NCBI GenBank assembly: GCA_022316685.1
Contig: JAKJHU010000031.1
Coordinates: 62,001 to 126,000 of the forward strand
Origin: Progne subis subis
Taxonomy: Eukaryota > Chordata > Aves > Passeriformes > Hirundinidae
Direction of reading: 5' to 3'
Length of the DNA: 64,000 nt
Part shown: one piece after another, positions 1 to 11,630 of the stretch
Layout of the letters: each line of letters opens with the position of its first letter
How positions within the stretch are numbered: the first letter of the stretch is position 1
Notes under the pieces: generated by a model
What the model was told of the DNA's origin: nothing
Databases searched by the model: none
Seen by the model: the letters and a program-made list of their open reading frames with translations, nothing else
Program-made: the position numbers and the translations under genes

Positions 1-340
1 CTAAACCCACTCAACAGCCTCCGGTCCCGTGACAGGCACCGCTCCGCTCCCCGTGCCCTGCACCCACAGCCCCTCAGTGCCAGCGCCCCGCTCCCGCCGG
101 ACGCCCCCCTACCAGCGCACCGCCGCCGCTCCGCAGCCCGGCCCGGTGAGTGCGGCCCCGGCCCCGCCGCCGCTCCCGGCCCCGCCCCGCTCCCGCCGAC
201 GCCAGCGGGGCGCGGGCGGAGCCGCTGCGTGTCCGCCCGGAACCACGGGAAGGGACCGGCCCGCCGCGGGGAAGCCGCGTCCCGGGAATCCGTGCCCGCA
301 ACCTCCGTTCCGGCTCGCGACGGTCCTGCCCCGCGAGGAT
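1..340. promoter_or_regulatory. CpG island at left edge, probable promoter/first exon of a neighbouring gene
   Basis: The stretch is very rich in G, C and CpG, unlike the DNA to its right, and ends abruptly at a CR1 fragment. A strong plus-strand donor-like sequence (CCG|GTGAGTGCG) lies near 148-149. No conserved protein is readable; the open frames here exist because GC-rich DNA has few stops. In humans PCYT1A lies next to DYNLT2B on its 3' side and on the same strand, so the promoter of PCYT1A, running left out of the window, is the natural candidate. That assignment is inference from gene order. Confidence 0.5.
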
Positions 341-345
341 CGTCA

Positions 346-694
346 CGAAATGTCCTGAGCTGGAAGGGACTCACAAGGGTTATCGAGTCCAACTCCTGGC
401 CCTGCACAGCACCATCCCCGAGACTCACACCGAGTGTCTGAGAGCCTAATCCAAACCCTTTTTGAGCTCTGCCAGGCTTGGTGCCATAACCACTTCCCTG
501 GGGAGCCTGGTCAGTGCCCAACCACCCTCTGGGGAAAGAACCTTTTCCTGATATCCAACCTAAATCCCCACGACACAGCTTCAGGCTATTCCCTTGGGTC
601 CTGTCACTGGTCACCACAGAGAAGAGATCAATGCCTGCCCCTCTACTACCCGTCGTGACGAGGTGAGACTGTGATGAAGTCTCTCCTCGGGCCA
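346..694 (-). repeat. CR1-type LINE 3' fragment, reverse orientation
   Basis: Read on the minus strand this matches the 3' part of avian CR1 elements as I know them. The plus strand shows the typical complement phrases: TGGAAGGGACTCACAAGG near the left end, then TTGAGCTCTGCCAGGCTTGG, TGGTCAGTGCCCAACCACCC and GGTCCTGTCACTGGTCACCA. The tail octamers are degraded. It is 5'-truncated, as nearly all CR1 copies are. Confidence 0.85.
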
Positions 695-1301
695 TCCAAT
701 GTGTGGATGTATCCGGTGTAAACTCCAGAGGTTCTGGAGGGAAGGAGCTGCCCTGCATGTCCACACCGACGTGCAGTGCTTCAGCAGTGGCTCAACCATT
801 CTCCAGGCAAAATACAGCATCCCTTACCTGTCCCACGCCACAGCCAAGGGTGGTGAGGCTGAGTGATTATGGACTTAAATCTCACCTGCTTTGTACAACA
901 CCTTTGCAAAAAAGCCATTAAACCCCTCCAAAATGGAGCAAGTGCAAGGTGAAACACTGTGATTTAACCATGACTTTATAAAAGCTTCAAAAGGTCATAT
1001 GTACCATCTCTTGGAAAATGTTATGTGGAGGGTTTTGCTGTTCCCCAAAAGTCACACTCCCAGGTTGTGCATAAACTGAGCAGCGCTGTCGCATCTCTCT
1101 GCAGGTTTCTTAATGGGTGACAGCCACAGGCAGCAACAAAGCAATCGGAAATCACCCTCTATTTCCCACTAGAGGAAAAGGAGAGGAAGACTCATAATCA
1201 AAATATTTCAAGCTAATATGAGAATCAGCAGTGTGCTGCCTCCAGCACTGTAACTGAAAGAGGGATTGTAGAAGATGCATCGTGATTTTTTACTTCCCCG
1301 G
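695..1301. other. Intergenic, no feature recognised
   Basis: About 600 bases between the CR1 fragment and the LTR. There is no long open frame, RNA gene or repeat that I can recognise. Confidence 0.5.
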
Positions 1302-2038
1302 TGTCCTGGTTTGGAAAGACAGGGGTCTGCTGAGTAAGGCAGGAGCCTCCCTTGAAATGCAGAATGTAAACCCCCTCCCTCCGAATTATTATAATTTTGA
1401 AATTAAGGGGCTCTTAGGCAAAGATATGGGAATAGGAATAACAGTTCTTTACTAGGAAAATTAAGAATGTAGTAGTACCAAAAAAGCAAACAAACAAAAA
1501 AAAAGAAAACACTCACAGTCAGAATATGATTTGACACTTTGTTGGTCAGGATATTGGTAGCAGTCCAACTAAGTCCACCTGGAGTGACAGATGTGGTTCT
1601 TTCAGAGCAGAGATGATCCTGTAGAAGGGATCCTGTTGTTTTCTCTGAAGGTCCAGTGGTGGTGAGATGGGTCCACTCTTTCTCTGGGAATCCAGTGACT
1701 GCCTTGGTTTTCTGACTCAGATTTTTATCCAGGTAGGAATGCTTGCTCCTCCCCCTGGGTGAAGCATCTCCCAGTGGAATGATGTAATTTTATCAGTCAT
1801 GCAGTGCGACTCAATGGCCCGGTAACAGAAGCTATCTCCCTGGGTGGAGGATGGGTTGTGGAAGAGATAAAGAACACTGCCCCACTTTGTTTTAATGGCT
1901 GGCCCATTAACAGAAGATCCCCCCTGGAGTTATGAGGGATGGGTCACTGAAGAGATAAAGAACACTGCTCCACCTGTTTTTAACAGATTATGATAGAATA
2001 TATACTTTTGGTTACATCTTGCATTGCAGCCTAAGACA
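1302..2038. mobile_element. Solo LTR of an avian endogenous retrovirus (passerine type)
   Basis: The element begins TGTCCTGGTTTGGAAAGACA, a start I associate with LTRs common in songbird genomes, and appears to end in ACA at 2036-2038. Bases just outside are CCCGG on the left (1297-1301) and CCCAG on the right (2039-2043), a 5-bp target duplication with one mismatch. No gag, pol or env sequence is attached, so it is most simply a solo LTR left by recombination. An internal near-duplicate block (GATAAAGAACACTGCYCCAC near 1868 and 1957) supports a repetitive origin. The right end is less certain than the left. Confidence 0.7.
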
Positions 2039-2043
2039 CCCAG

Positions 2044-3164
2044 CTTCCAAGGGCTGCACGGGGAGGGTGTGTTCTGCTGAAACAGTTGGTGAGGGTGGGA
2101 TTCAGGGTTCACCTCAACCCACTTCGGCACTCTAAAAGCCATTCTTCCCACTGGAATGGCTCAGCTGTGCTTGCTCTGTCAGCAGGGAGAGAACAGGCAT
2201 CACTGCAGAGCATCCCATCTTCCAATGGGCACACAAAGACGTACTCTGTTGGCACCCACTCTCTCAGGAACCCACCTGCTCCTCTAACTTTTGGGGAGAT
2301 GAGAAGCTTTAGTAGTCCTCTGCAGATCTACAGCAGCCTTTCCGAGGCTGGAGTCCTAGCAAAGTTGGAGTCCAAACATCCACCCTCATATTCCAAAACA
2401 GTTACAGAGAGATTGAGAAATCACTGCAGTATCTGCTGAAGAGCCTGAGGAGCAATGATCACTCACAGCATCCATGAGTGCCAAATTACACTAAACCAAG
2501 GAGCAGTTACTGCAGGGAGGAGTTCTGGCAGTCACGGGGTGTGTGGGCTGCGGGCCTGACCTAATGTCCTAAATACCTCGACTTTCCATCAGTTAATACC
2601 ATCTCATGTGACACAGCTGGGATTCATAGCCCAATTGTTGTGGGAGTCATAGGAACAAATCTGGGAAACTGAATCAGAAATCAGCTTTATGGATTAATTT
2701 ACAAAGAATTGTAAAAATGCCCACCTGAGAAATGCAGACAAGCTATCCAGGATAGTGCATCTTGTACAGTGGAAGAAAATACCACAGGAGAAGAAATATT
2801 AAATACATAGATTTTTTTTTTTTTCTTAAAAATGTTTCATTAATTTCATAGAAATAAAAATAAAAATAACAGACCCCTTTCGAGACAGAAGTTGAGTTTG
2901 CCTTAGAAGCAATGTCTATTGGCATTACACTTTTAGGAAAACCAACACTATATAAAAAACAAAGAGCCATTTAAATAAAGGCCATAATAATATTACTATT
3001 ATGCTTAAAGCTGTATCAATATCCACAAGGAAGAGGGAATGTTGTAGTGTGTAGAACAGCTGTGGGATGTGCTTTGTAGATCTGTTAATTGTCTTATATG
3101 CACTTGAAAAATACTCCAAAGCATTCTCCCCAATGTCCATCCTTCTGTGCAATGTTTGTCACCT
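2044..3164. other. DYNLT2B 3' flank, including unmarked 3' UTR
   Basis: This lies just downstream of the DYNLT2B stop codon on the minus strand and becomes AT-rich toward 2700-3050, with a T run near 2812-2824. The 3' UTR must begin here, but I see no convincing minus-strand AATAAA signal, so its end is not placed. No other gene is recognised. Confidence 0.4.
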
Positions 3165-3212
3165 TCAGTAGTAGAAGCAGCCAAATGCGGCCACCACACA
3201 AAACAGGCTGTC
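3165..3212 (-). CDS. DYNLT2B: DYNLT2B exon 5 (stop codon)
   Basis: The acceptor is TTCCTCAG|GACAGC. It encodes DSLFCVVAAFGCFYY and then TGA at 3167-3165. The length and final residues agree with the human C-terminus. Confidence 0.94.
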   Translation of the reverse strand, partial: DSLFCVVAAFGCFYY

Positions 3213-6200
3213 CTGAGGAAAACAGAGAAAGGCTCTGTGTTAGTCAAGGCAAGCTTTTTGCTAGTCTAGTGGAACAGGCAAACTTCAGGGAACATTTAGA
3301 CCAGAGCCTAACTGTATGGTAATATATTGCAATTTTCTGTCTTTTATTTAAGTTTCTCATTAATCTCACTTGTGGTGTGGCTCAGGTCAGTGCATCTGAA
3401 TGCCAGAAAACCCTCAGTTTCCTCCCTCCACACACCCACAGGTGTCTAGGTATCAATTTATAATAAAATAAAATAATAGTTAATAAAACCTTGACTTTGA
3501 CTCAGTCCTAGATTTCAGCCATGCTCCATGACTGCAGTTCAGCAAAGTATGTAAGAAAAGACTTTGTCTCTTGTGCTTTCTTTCTCCAGCAGTAAAATTG
3601 TGTGACTACAATGACTTTTGTACTGTACTGTGTCACCTACTCAGGAGAGGACTTTTACTATGTTGACTGTTATATCTAAGTCTGTTTTGTGAATAAGGAG
3701 GTAAATCAGACTGTTTCAATAATCTTGATTCCTTCCTTCATTCCTTCCTAGTAGTTGTTTCTTTTCTGCTCCATATTAAAGGTCACTCTGCCTCTCATAC
3801 AAAAGCAAGTAGCCTTGCACTTCCCATGGGAATCCAGCCCATACTTACATTCACGAACACATCGTGAGCACAGCTGTCAGTGTCAGCGTCCCAGAAACAT
3901 CGTGCACCCATGCTAGACAAAGGAGCCAGACAGGGACGTTACCTAGAGTTCACATCTAATGACCTAAATAATCACAGATACTTCCCTTGAAAACCAAACT
4001 GAGTTTGCTTTAAAGGTAATGGAATTGGAAAGGGTGCTCCTGAATCCCAAGCTTAGTTTTCTACTGCTGAATTCTATCACACGCTGTAATCCCCTCTGTA
4101 TGTGCTCCACTTTCAAACTCATCACTCTCAAGCCTGCCACGTTCACTGTGCAGCAGGACTTGAAACCTCATTGCTATGATGCTTAAGAATCTTTGACTTC
4201 TGGTCTATGCATATCAGTGGCTAATTTAGCTTATCTGTTCTTGTCCTTCACCTCCTGCACCCTCATGGTACTTACTCCAAACTTATTTATAGGGAGCTAT
4301 CATATTCCTTGGCAGATGCCATGCTACGAGACCTCTTCAAGTCTTTTCGTATCTGTAACCTCTGTTCCCTGATTATCCTGATGGACTTCTACACCCAAGC
4401 CCTATCCTGAGGACAAACAACCAGACCATAACAGGAGATTGCATATGAGACCTTGCTTCTGCCTTGTCTAAAGGCACTGACATTCCCTTTTCTCTGCTGC
4501 AAGTGTCACACTCCCAGCCTCAGCTGACAGGATTCCTTTTGGGGCACAGACCCATAATGTATGACTGACTCTCCTAAGGAGTATTTTGCATTAAGGATGT
4601 CAGTGATTGTGTTTCAGTTTTGCCTCCTATCTGTTGCAAACTGGAAAATTTCCCCAATTGCTCTGTTAGCCTGTGTGGCTGGACTTCACATTTCTGATCA
4701 GATTTCCTGAACATTGAACTGTTCACCCTGGTATGATGCTTCTGGAGCATAAGACAAACATTCCTGACAAAATCCGGAGCAGCAGGTACAGATATGCCTC
4801 TCTGACCTCCAGAACAGGGAGGCAGCAGCTGTGATTACAGCTCTGCTGCATTTACCTTCTGCTCGAGACACAATAATAAAGATAAGCCCAGCAGATGAAG
4901 CACATAAACCTTTTGTCTTCTCCCTACCCACTGGTAAAGGAAAGCTACAGCCCACTATTACAGCCAAGAGGAATTCTTTTGTCTGACTGCAGGCATCTGG
5001 AGCTGACTGCAAGTGCTCAGCACCCACGTGGGAATCCAGGCTTGGTTCCCATGACAGTATTGCAGGGGGATTATAGAAACTGAAACATCTGAAAATGTAA
5101 ATGAAGTGCTTATGGAAGTTTTCTAGCTTTAGACAGAAGTGAGTTACCATGGCTTTTGTGCTTCAGCAGGGCATTTGGAATGGATGGGGAGTGTACCCTA
5201 ATTCATCACGAATACAACACAAAATGCCTTTGCCACACTCCTCAAAAATGATTTTCACCATTTCAGCTTGCTAAGAATTACCACAGAGCAAATTATCACT
5301 GGCTAATTCAACCAGTCACAACCTAAGCACTCAAGTTGCCATTAAAAGAGAAAAGAAAGTGATTTACACTTTATTTTCTGCAGACAGATCTTTGTAGCTA
5401 GGGAAGTTGGAAGCAGCTTCCAAAGGAAAAAAAAACCCCACATCTGAACCTAAAAAACATGATAGAAATACAATCGTAATTGTAATACGATGCAAAACTT
5501 ACCTCACTCCTTCTCCTCTCTGCTCTCCAATGACAACTTGCACCACCAACTTGTACCTGTCAAATCCCTCCTCTGGAGAGAGAAAAAAATAGTGAGAGCA
5601 ATAACATTTTAAAACTACGAGTCCAAAACACAACCCTGAAACCGAAAGATTTCTGGCTACAATGCAAGTGGCTGTACAAACCTATGCAAGTAGCCAAGTG
5701 GACAGACTGCCTTGCAAAGCTTAATTTTCCTACTACCAAGGTTTTGCTGGAGTTGAAGGGTGAACAGGGTAGTTGACATCCATCTAAAGCACAACCACAC
5801 TGTGTGTCAGCATTCTGCATTGACAACTTTCAAGAACTGGCCACATGGAAAGAACGTAAATAAGACAAAATGCAATTTGAAAAAAAAAACAACTGTCTTA
5901 TTTTAAAACTGTTTGTATGCAAAGCTAAGGTGAGATTCTTCTGCCACACAGATGTTTCCTTTGCTACTAAGCGGTATAAAAGGCCACATAATAGCTGTGT
6001 TATGTCTTCAGAGACGTGCTATTGTTTCACAACAGTAAAGAAGTACCTCTGGGGCACAGGCCAGATCTAACCAGGCCATGGCAGTGTTCCAGAAGCCAAA
6101 TCAGAACAAGCATGCTTAAAATCAAATATAGATCCCTATGCCTGTCTCCACAAAGCAGTGTCCTGGGACGACTCCGGTGCCATGTTTCCACTGGAGGATT

Positions 6201-7771
6201 GAACACAGCACACTGGCTCTGGTAACATCCAACATGTCAATGCTTATCAAAGATGCCAGCTGATAAGAGTGGCCACCCCGGGCCAGCCTTGCTTCAGGCT
6301 GCTGCCACTGTGGTTACACATCACTGAAGCCAAGCTCGGTGCAGAGGAGCTCAGCATGAACATGTGCAGGGAGTACAGCTGCTGCTGGCTCTAAAGCAGA
6401 CGTGTCATTCTGGGGGAAGAACAAATCCAGGCTCCTGCTGAGAGTCACCACGCGGCTGTGCCACCATGTCAGGCCAGCCCAGCACCAGCCTGTCCCCAGG
6501 AGGGAGGGAAAAAGAAGTGTCCCACACACACACATCCATATACTTGATGTAGCATGGAACTCAGGCAACACCTGCTGGTGCCTGCACTTTTCGTCTTGAA
6601 CTCAAAAATGTTGGAGGGCATCCTGTGCAGCAGCACAACCTTTTTCCAGTGCTGTAAGGCTGTAGTCACACCTCTCCTTGGCTGACTGCTCTTCTCTCCC
6701 CTTTCCCTGTGCCCCATGAGCCTTGTTCTGATCTCCACTGCTATTCCAACTCTGATTTAACTCACAGCAGAAAAAGAGCAGAATTGGTTCTGTTTATGGA
6801 AGCCAGAAGCAATGAAGCATCACTTCTTTCTTCTCTCTAATGCAGTTTCTTTCCCCCTGCAGACCCTCCAAGGCTGACATCACACACCTGCCAAGCTTAT
6901 TCAGAAACAAATCTTGCCTGCTTGAATCAGGTCTCCAGTTCTGCAGGTAAGGAATGTACATGTATAGGACAGATTGCTTCATACCAGCGACTCAAGTCAG
7001 TCAATGGAGAAGGAATAAGTTTCAAGAATAAAGGAAGAAAGAGGGATCTTATCAAAAGGGAGAGGACATGGCAAGAAAAGAAATTACATCCCCAGCAAAC
7101 CTCCTTACCTTTCAGTCTGTTTGTTATTGTCTCTGATAAAGACTTTGTAAGCTCAGGCATTTCTTCTGGGATGTATTGTATGTTGGCCAGCTTCTCCTTC
7201 AGTATTGCATGGATGCATTCTTTTACTGCGGATGACTTAAATCTATCATGGCCAAAAAAAAAAAAAAAAAAGGAAAAAAAAAAAAAAAAGGATACAACAG
7301 AAAGTTCACACGATCCATAGAAACATACACAATGTCACCTAGGAAAATGTAGCTTTCATGTACAGATGAAAAGCCACGGGGAAAAAAAGCCCCGCTAAAA
7401 TGGAGATATTGCAAAAAGCCAAACACCTATCAAAGAGGTGAAACCACCCCCAATGGAAGTTGCCCCTCCAGCAGCATCCCTCACTTAAGCGGGTGTCAAA
7501 GCTGCTCTGGGAGCCCGGTGCCCTCCTGTCCCCAAACTCTCGGTGCTTCCCATTCCCAAGACCCCCAGTGCCTCACGCCAGCCCAGAGGAGCCCTCCTCG
7601 ACATTCCCACCGCAGCTCCCACATTGCCGGGGCCCAAACGCCCCAGTCCAAAGTCCCTCATCGCGCCGGCCCGCATCCCCTCCTCTTTCCCCGGCGGCCT
7701 CACCGGTGCTGGAGGCTGGGCCGCAGGCTGTACGTGTTCTCGGCCGCCTCGTCCGGGCCCGACTCGGCCAT
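3165..7771 (-). CDS. DYNLT2B: Dynein light chain Tctex-type 2B (TCTEX1D2), 5 exons, 127 aa
   Basis: Light chain of cytoplasmic dynein; in vertebrates it belongs mainly to the dynein-2 motor that drives retrograde intraflagellar transport in cilia. Five exons join in phase with GT-AG borders: 7771-7704, 7242-7109, 5572-5503, 3912-3849 and 3212-3165 (384 nt including stop). The product reads like human TCTEX1D2: an ENTYSLRPSLQ N-terminus, then VKECIHAILKEKL, PEEMPELTKSLSETI, GFDRYK, VVIGEQRGEGV, CFWDADTDS and the terminal VVAAFGCFYY typical of Tctex1 folds. At 127 aa it is slightly shorter than the roughly 142-aa human protein, mostly at the N-terminus before ENTY. The start is the only in-frame ATG in the CpG-island exon. 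Nothing is truncated or frameshifted. Confidence 0.95.
3849..3912 (-). CDS. DYNLT2B: DYNLT2B exon 4
   Basis: The acceptor is TGTCTAG|CATGG and the donor GTGAAT|GTAAGT. It encodes MGARCFWDADTDSCAHDVFV. Confidence 0.93.
3913..7108 (-). other. DYNLT2B introns 2 and 3, no extra feature
   Basis: The two long introns (5573-7108 and 3913-5502) show no second gene or recognised repeat. Open frames here are short and unlike known proteins. Confidence 0.5.
5503..5572 (-). CDS. DYNLT2B: DYNLT2B exon 3
   Basis: The acceptor is CTCTCCAG|AGGAGG and the donor GTGAG|GTAAGT. It encodes EEGFDRYKLVVQVVIGEQ and then RGEGV, the central beta strand of the fold. Confidence 0.94.
7109..7242 (-). CDS. DYNLT2B: DYNLT2B exon 2
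   Basis: The acceptor is CATGATAG|ATTTAAG and the donor AAAG|GTAAGG. It encodes the helical first half of the Tctex1 domain (RFKSSAVKECIHAILKEKL onward to TNRLK). A long A-rich run lies directly beyond the acceptor on the plus strand, so the polypyrimidine tract is very long. Confidence 0.94.
7250..7290. repeat. A-rich low-complexity run
   Basis: Two A runs separated by GG lie next to the DYNLT2B exon 2 acceptor. Plus-strand frames through it give lysine-rich pseudo-proteins with no meaning. Confidence 0.9.
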
Positions 7772-7935
7772 GGCCCCGCCGGCCCCGGCGTTGGTTACCG
7801 GGACAACCGCGGCCGCTGCCGCCGCTGCCGCCGCTTCCGCCGCCCGCCCCGCGCGTCACCGCCGCCCCGCCCCGGCCTGTGGGGCTTCGTGACGCTGCGT
7901 TTTGCGTTTAGTGCTTCTGCCGCCCGTGGTATAAT
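7640..7935 (-). promoter_or_regulatory. DYNLT2B: DYNLT2B CpG-island promoter and 5' UTR
   Basis: Dense CpG sequence surrounds and precedes the start codon at 7771, including GCC/CGC trinucleotide repeats near 7810-7845, and stops abruptly near 7930. No TATA box is obvious, as expected for a CpG-island housekeeping promoter. The transcription start is not placed. Confidence 0.7.
7704..7771 (-). CDS. DYNLT2B: DYNLT2B exon 1 (start codon)
   Basis: Encodes 22 residues plus two bases, beginning MAESGPDEAAENTYSLRP. The donor reads CCG|GTGAGG. The exon sits inside a CpG island. Confidence 0.93.
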
Positions 7936-7937
7936 TT

Positions 7938-7963
7938 TGTAAAAAACAAACAAACAAACAAAC
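7938..7963. repeat. Short (AAAC)n microsatellite
   Basis: Five or so AAAC units directly beyond the CpG island. Confidence 0.85.
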
Positions 7964-8098
7964 GTCAAATTTTTGCCGTTAAGAAGACTTGTACAGTGAA
8001 GTAGTTGGTGAATAAGTGCTAAATAATTGCGGTAATTGTTGCAGGCTATTTTAATAACTGTAATAATTGTAAAATTTTACGATGGCTTGTAGAAGACG

Positions 8099-8598
8099 CT
8101 GAGGTGCTGGAGCAAGTCCAGAGAAGGGCGGTGGGGCTGGGGAAGGGTCTGGAGCACAAATCCTGTGAGGATCAGCTGAGGGAGCTCTGGGGTTGTTTAG
8201 TCTGGAGAAGAGGAGGCTGCGGAAGGCCCTTATCCTTCTCTACAACTCCCTGAAAGGAGGGACCTTATCCTTCTCTACAACTCCCTGAAAGGAGGGTGCA
8301 GCCAGGTGGGGGTCAGCCTCTTCTCCCAGACAACCAGCAACAGCATGAGAGGGCACAGCCATTCCAGGGCAGCTTTAGGCTGGACATTAGGAGGAATTTC
8401 TTAATCATAGAGAAGGTGATTGATATTGGAATGGACTGTCTAGGGAGGTGGTGGAGTCACTGTTCCTGGAGGTGTTTAAAGAAAGACTGGACCTGGCACT
8501 TCGTGCCATTTTGTAGCTGTCTTGGTGGTGTTCACTCCTAGGTTGGATGTGATAATCTCAGAGGTCTACCCCAATCTAATTGATTCTGTGATTCTGTA
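8099..8598 (+). repeat. CR1 LINE 3' end
   Basis: A classic CR1 3' segment. It contains GAGGTGCTGGAGCAAGTCCA, GGGTCTGGAGCACAAATCCT, CTCTACAACTCCCTGAAAGG, a block resembling GAGGAATTTCTTAATCATAG, and the terminal TGATTCTGTGATTCTGT octamers. A 35-bp internal tandem duplication (8228-8261 and 8263-8296) interrupts the consensus order. Confidence 0.92.
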
Positions 8599-10738
8599 AC
8601 TAAAGGGTTTGAAGAGGTTGCTGCTTGCGGTGTGGTTGGAGGTATGATGGGGAGAGAGTGGGGTAGGACAGCCTGGCCTCACTGGGTGCTTCCCTGGTGC
8701 CCCCCTCCTGCCCCAAACCAGCCAGCAGCCACAGCCCCTGCACTCAGCCTCGCCTAGGGTTTGGAGAACTCCCTTCCTGCCTCTGTACCACACATCCCAG
8801 ACATCAGGGAGGAGATCCCAGCCTTCCTGCTTTCCTCCAGCAACTTCTTAGATCCTCCATAAAGGCCTAAAATTCTTCCTTCCCAAAGTCCTACCCCTTG
8901 CGCCCTTTTACCTGCCCATAGCTGCTGTGAGTCCCAGGGAAGGCTGCATGTGCCGCAGCCCTTGCTGAGAAGCTGACATTCTGTTTCCTCTGCAGTTTAT
9001 CTCGAAGCAGCGATCTTTGTGATCGATTGTGCTTCCCATGTGCAGCGGATGACACGGCTGAGAAAGGTCCCTGTGTGCCTCACCCAGCTCCGAGTGGAAA
9101 CAGTGTGAAGGCACAGCCAGTGCTGCTGTGGAATGTTGCTGCTGGCGTGGACGAGAGGGTGGAGGGGGCCATGAACTGTGACAGGGCTGGGTGTGCCTGA
9201 AGGTGCCCCTTGGGTACAGGAAGTATGAGGTTGCACCAGGAGGAAAGGGGTACCACTGCCAGAGTTTTGCTTGGGATGCACAGGCATGTCCCCACTGGTT
9301 CCAGGTCCTGCCCCAACCTGCTCTGAGCATGGATGGGTTGCTGAGACCCTGAACAGCAGCAGCTCCTAATTTCTACAGACTTTACCAGCACCTCTTGCTA
9401 GAGATGGACTGTCAGAGTTCTTAGTACCTCTGGGCTGGGTGTGAGCTCTACCTGCCAGCAGGAACACTCACTGCCATGCTGGAGGTGACCTTGGTCCCTT
9501 GCCATGCCCATGTGGCACCTTCCTATCACAGTAACCATTGCTCTGTCCAGGCCCTGCAGGTTTCTGCTTGTTAAAGGAGCAGTTTTGCGGCTCTGTTCCA
9601 TTCCTCTACTTACTGCTTACCGCTGCTTACCCACACCCACAGGACGCTGCCTGTCCCCACAGGGTCAGATGCGGCTGCTCATGCAAATCAGTTGTGGAGA
9701 CCTTCATAATTTCTGAGAAGTATCTGAAAGACCTCAAGACTCTCTGTTTATTTGCAAACACTATTAACCGTTTCCTCTTCTCACCCCAGCCACCCGGCTC
9801 TTGCCTGGGTCAGACCCACAGATGTGAATTCAGTTAAACCGTTGGGGAAAGGATCTTCGGAACGTGTGGGCTTCTCTTCCTCAGCATCTTTCTGTGGCAG
9901 TTTGTGTTTCCTCTTTCTCTTGGGAAGCTATAATTTCCCTGGACTTCAAGGTCATGCAGCTCTGGGCTTCAGTCAGCTCCGTCAGAGATGTTTGATCACA
10001 GCTTTCTTTTTCTTCTTTCAATTTTTCAGTGATCCTTAAATACCCCAGATGCTTTTAAACCATTTTGGGGCTGACGCTCAGCCCTTTGAGGTGAGTGTTC
10101 AGGTGATAGCTGTGTGCCCCAATGGCGACGGCTCAGAAGACTGGGTCACAGCTGTGTTGATGGAACTCACCAGCTTCAGGTTGGAGAAAAATGATGACAT
10201 TTGTCCTCCAATGAACTGGTGTGACATGAGCTTGCTGAAATTGCTGTTTCTTAAAGAACAAACTGTCTTCTCACTTATTTCTGCTTAGCCTTCCTTTTTA
10301 CACTTTATTTTCATCTTTTGGTGGCCAAATAGAAAAGGACTGTCCTATGCAATTTGCCAGGCTCCAGCTCACAGATATTTCTATTTTTTTGAGCACCAAA
10401 GGACTTTTTTATGACCATGTCAGCAAACCCCAAGGTGTACCATCCACCCCACTTGGACTGAGGGGGATTTACCAGCATGAGCAGGGAGCTGCATCATGGT
10501 TGGAGTCAGGCTGTTTTCCTTTGTGCCGGAGAACCTGGTAGAGGAGCCAGGGTGAGCTGTGCTGGTCTGGCAGGGTGCAGGGAGGGTTCAAAGCCTGCCT
10601 GAAGCCCGAGGGCTGCTGTGGGGCTGGGCTTCTCTGCAGTGCTGACACCTGGGGCTGGCAGTGCTGCTTACCTCACTTTCCTCTATAGCAGCTTCCTAGC
10701 AGCTTGATCTTTTCTTTTATTCTTTTCATCACTGTGGG

Positions 10739-10784
10739 TTTTTTTTTTTTTTTTGTGGGTTTTTTTTTTTTTTTTTTTTTTTTT
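10739..10784. repeat. Poly(T) tract
   Basis: Two long T runs split by GTGGG. Confidence 0.95.
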
Positions 10785-11539
10785 CCACAGAGAAGAGGGC
10801 ATCATGCCGTTATTGGTTTCTCATGGACACAGCAGCCTCCCCTCCCTGGGTACCAGTTTATACCTATTTCAAGTGTGCATTGGAAAGTTTGAGCAATTTG
10901 TGCTATGATGCTAATCAGCCCTCCGCTGTTGCCGCATGGGGTGGGGAGATGAGCCAGCTTTTCCTGCCTATCCCTGACTCGCTGAGCTGTGGTCATGGTG
11001 ATGATACCCATCACATCTTCCACCTCTAGAAACCAAAACATGTGACAAGTGCCAAACAAGCTTCCCCATACCTGTCCCAAGTGCCTGGTGTCACCATTTG
11101 GTGACATAAAGCCTGAAGGTGGAAAAGCCTCCTTGCTGTCAGCTTCCTTGTTTCCTGGAGTTCAGTTTAGCTTAGTTTAGTCAGGGTGTTTTTTTTTTTT
11201 TTTTTTTTAAATGGGAATCCAGGAAATTATGAAGGAAGAGGTGATGTCCAAGTCAAAACCCACATGCACCCTTGCACATGATGGAGAGCACTCCCTTTTG
11301 CCACCCATCCAGGCAGCATGGTGGCCTCTGGTGGCATAGAGAGGTGACAAAGTGGGCATGGCACCCAGCCTTGCTCTGCAGCTCAAGCAGTGCCAGCAGC
11401 TCATGAGAAAGGGGCGATGCTGCAATGCCAGGATGAGACTGGAAAAGAGGACCAAGACAGGCTGGACTGAGCCACCCTCCTGGAGTGAGCCTTGTCTGCC
11501 CAGCTCAACACCCCCTCCTTGACCATCCCAGTTTGGCCA

Positions 11540-11630
11540 TCCTGGTCCTGTTGGGTTAATGGCTGAACTTGATGGTCTTAGAGGTCTTTTCCAATCGCAA
11601 TGATTCTATGATTTCATGATTCTATGAAAT
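11540..11630 (+). repeat. CR1 LINE terminal fragment
   Basis: Contains GGTCTTAGAGGTCTTTTCCA followed by degenerate ATTCTATG octamers, the extreme 3' end of a CR1 element. Confidence 0.85.

Noticed and set aside
150..658. Open frames running from the left CpG island into the CR1 fragment
   Set aside because: The sequences are CpG-island and LINE translation and match no protein.
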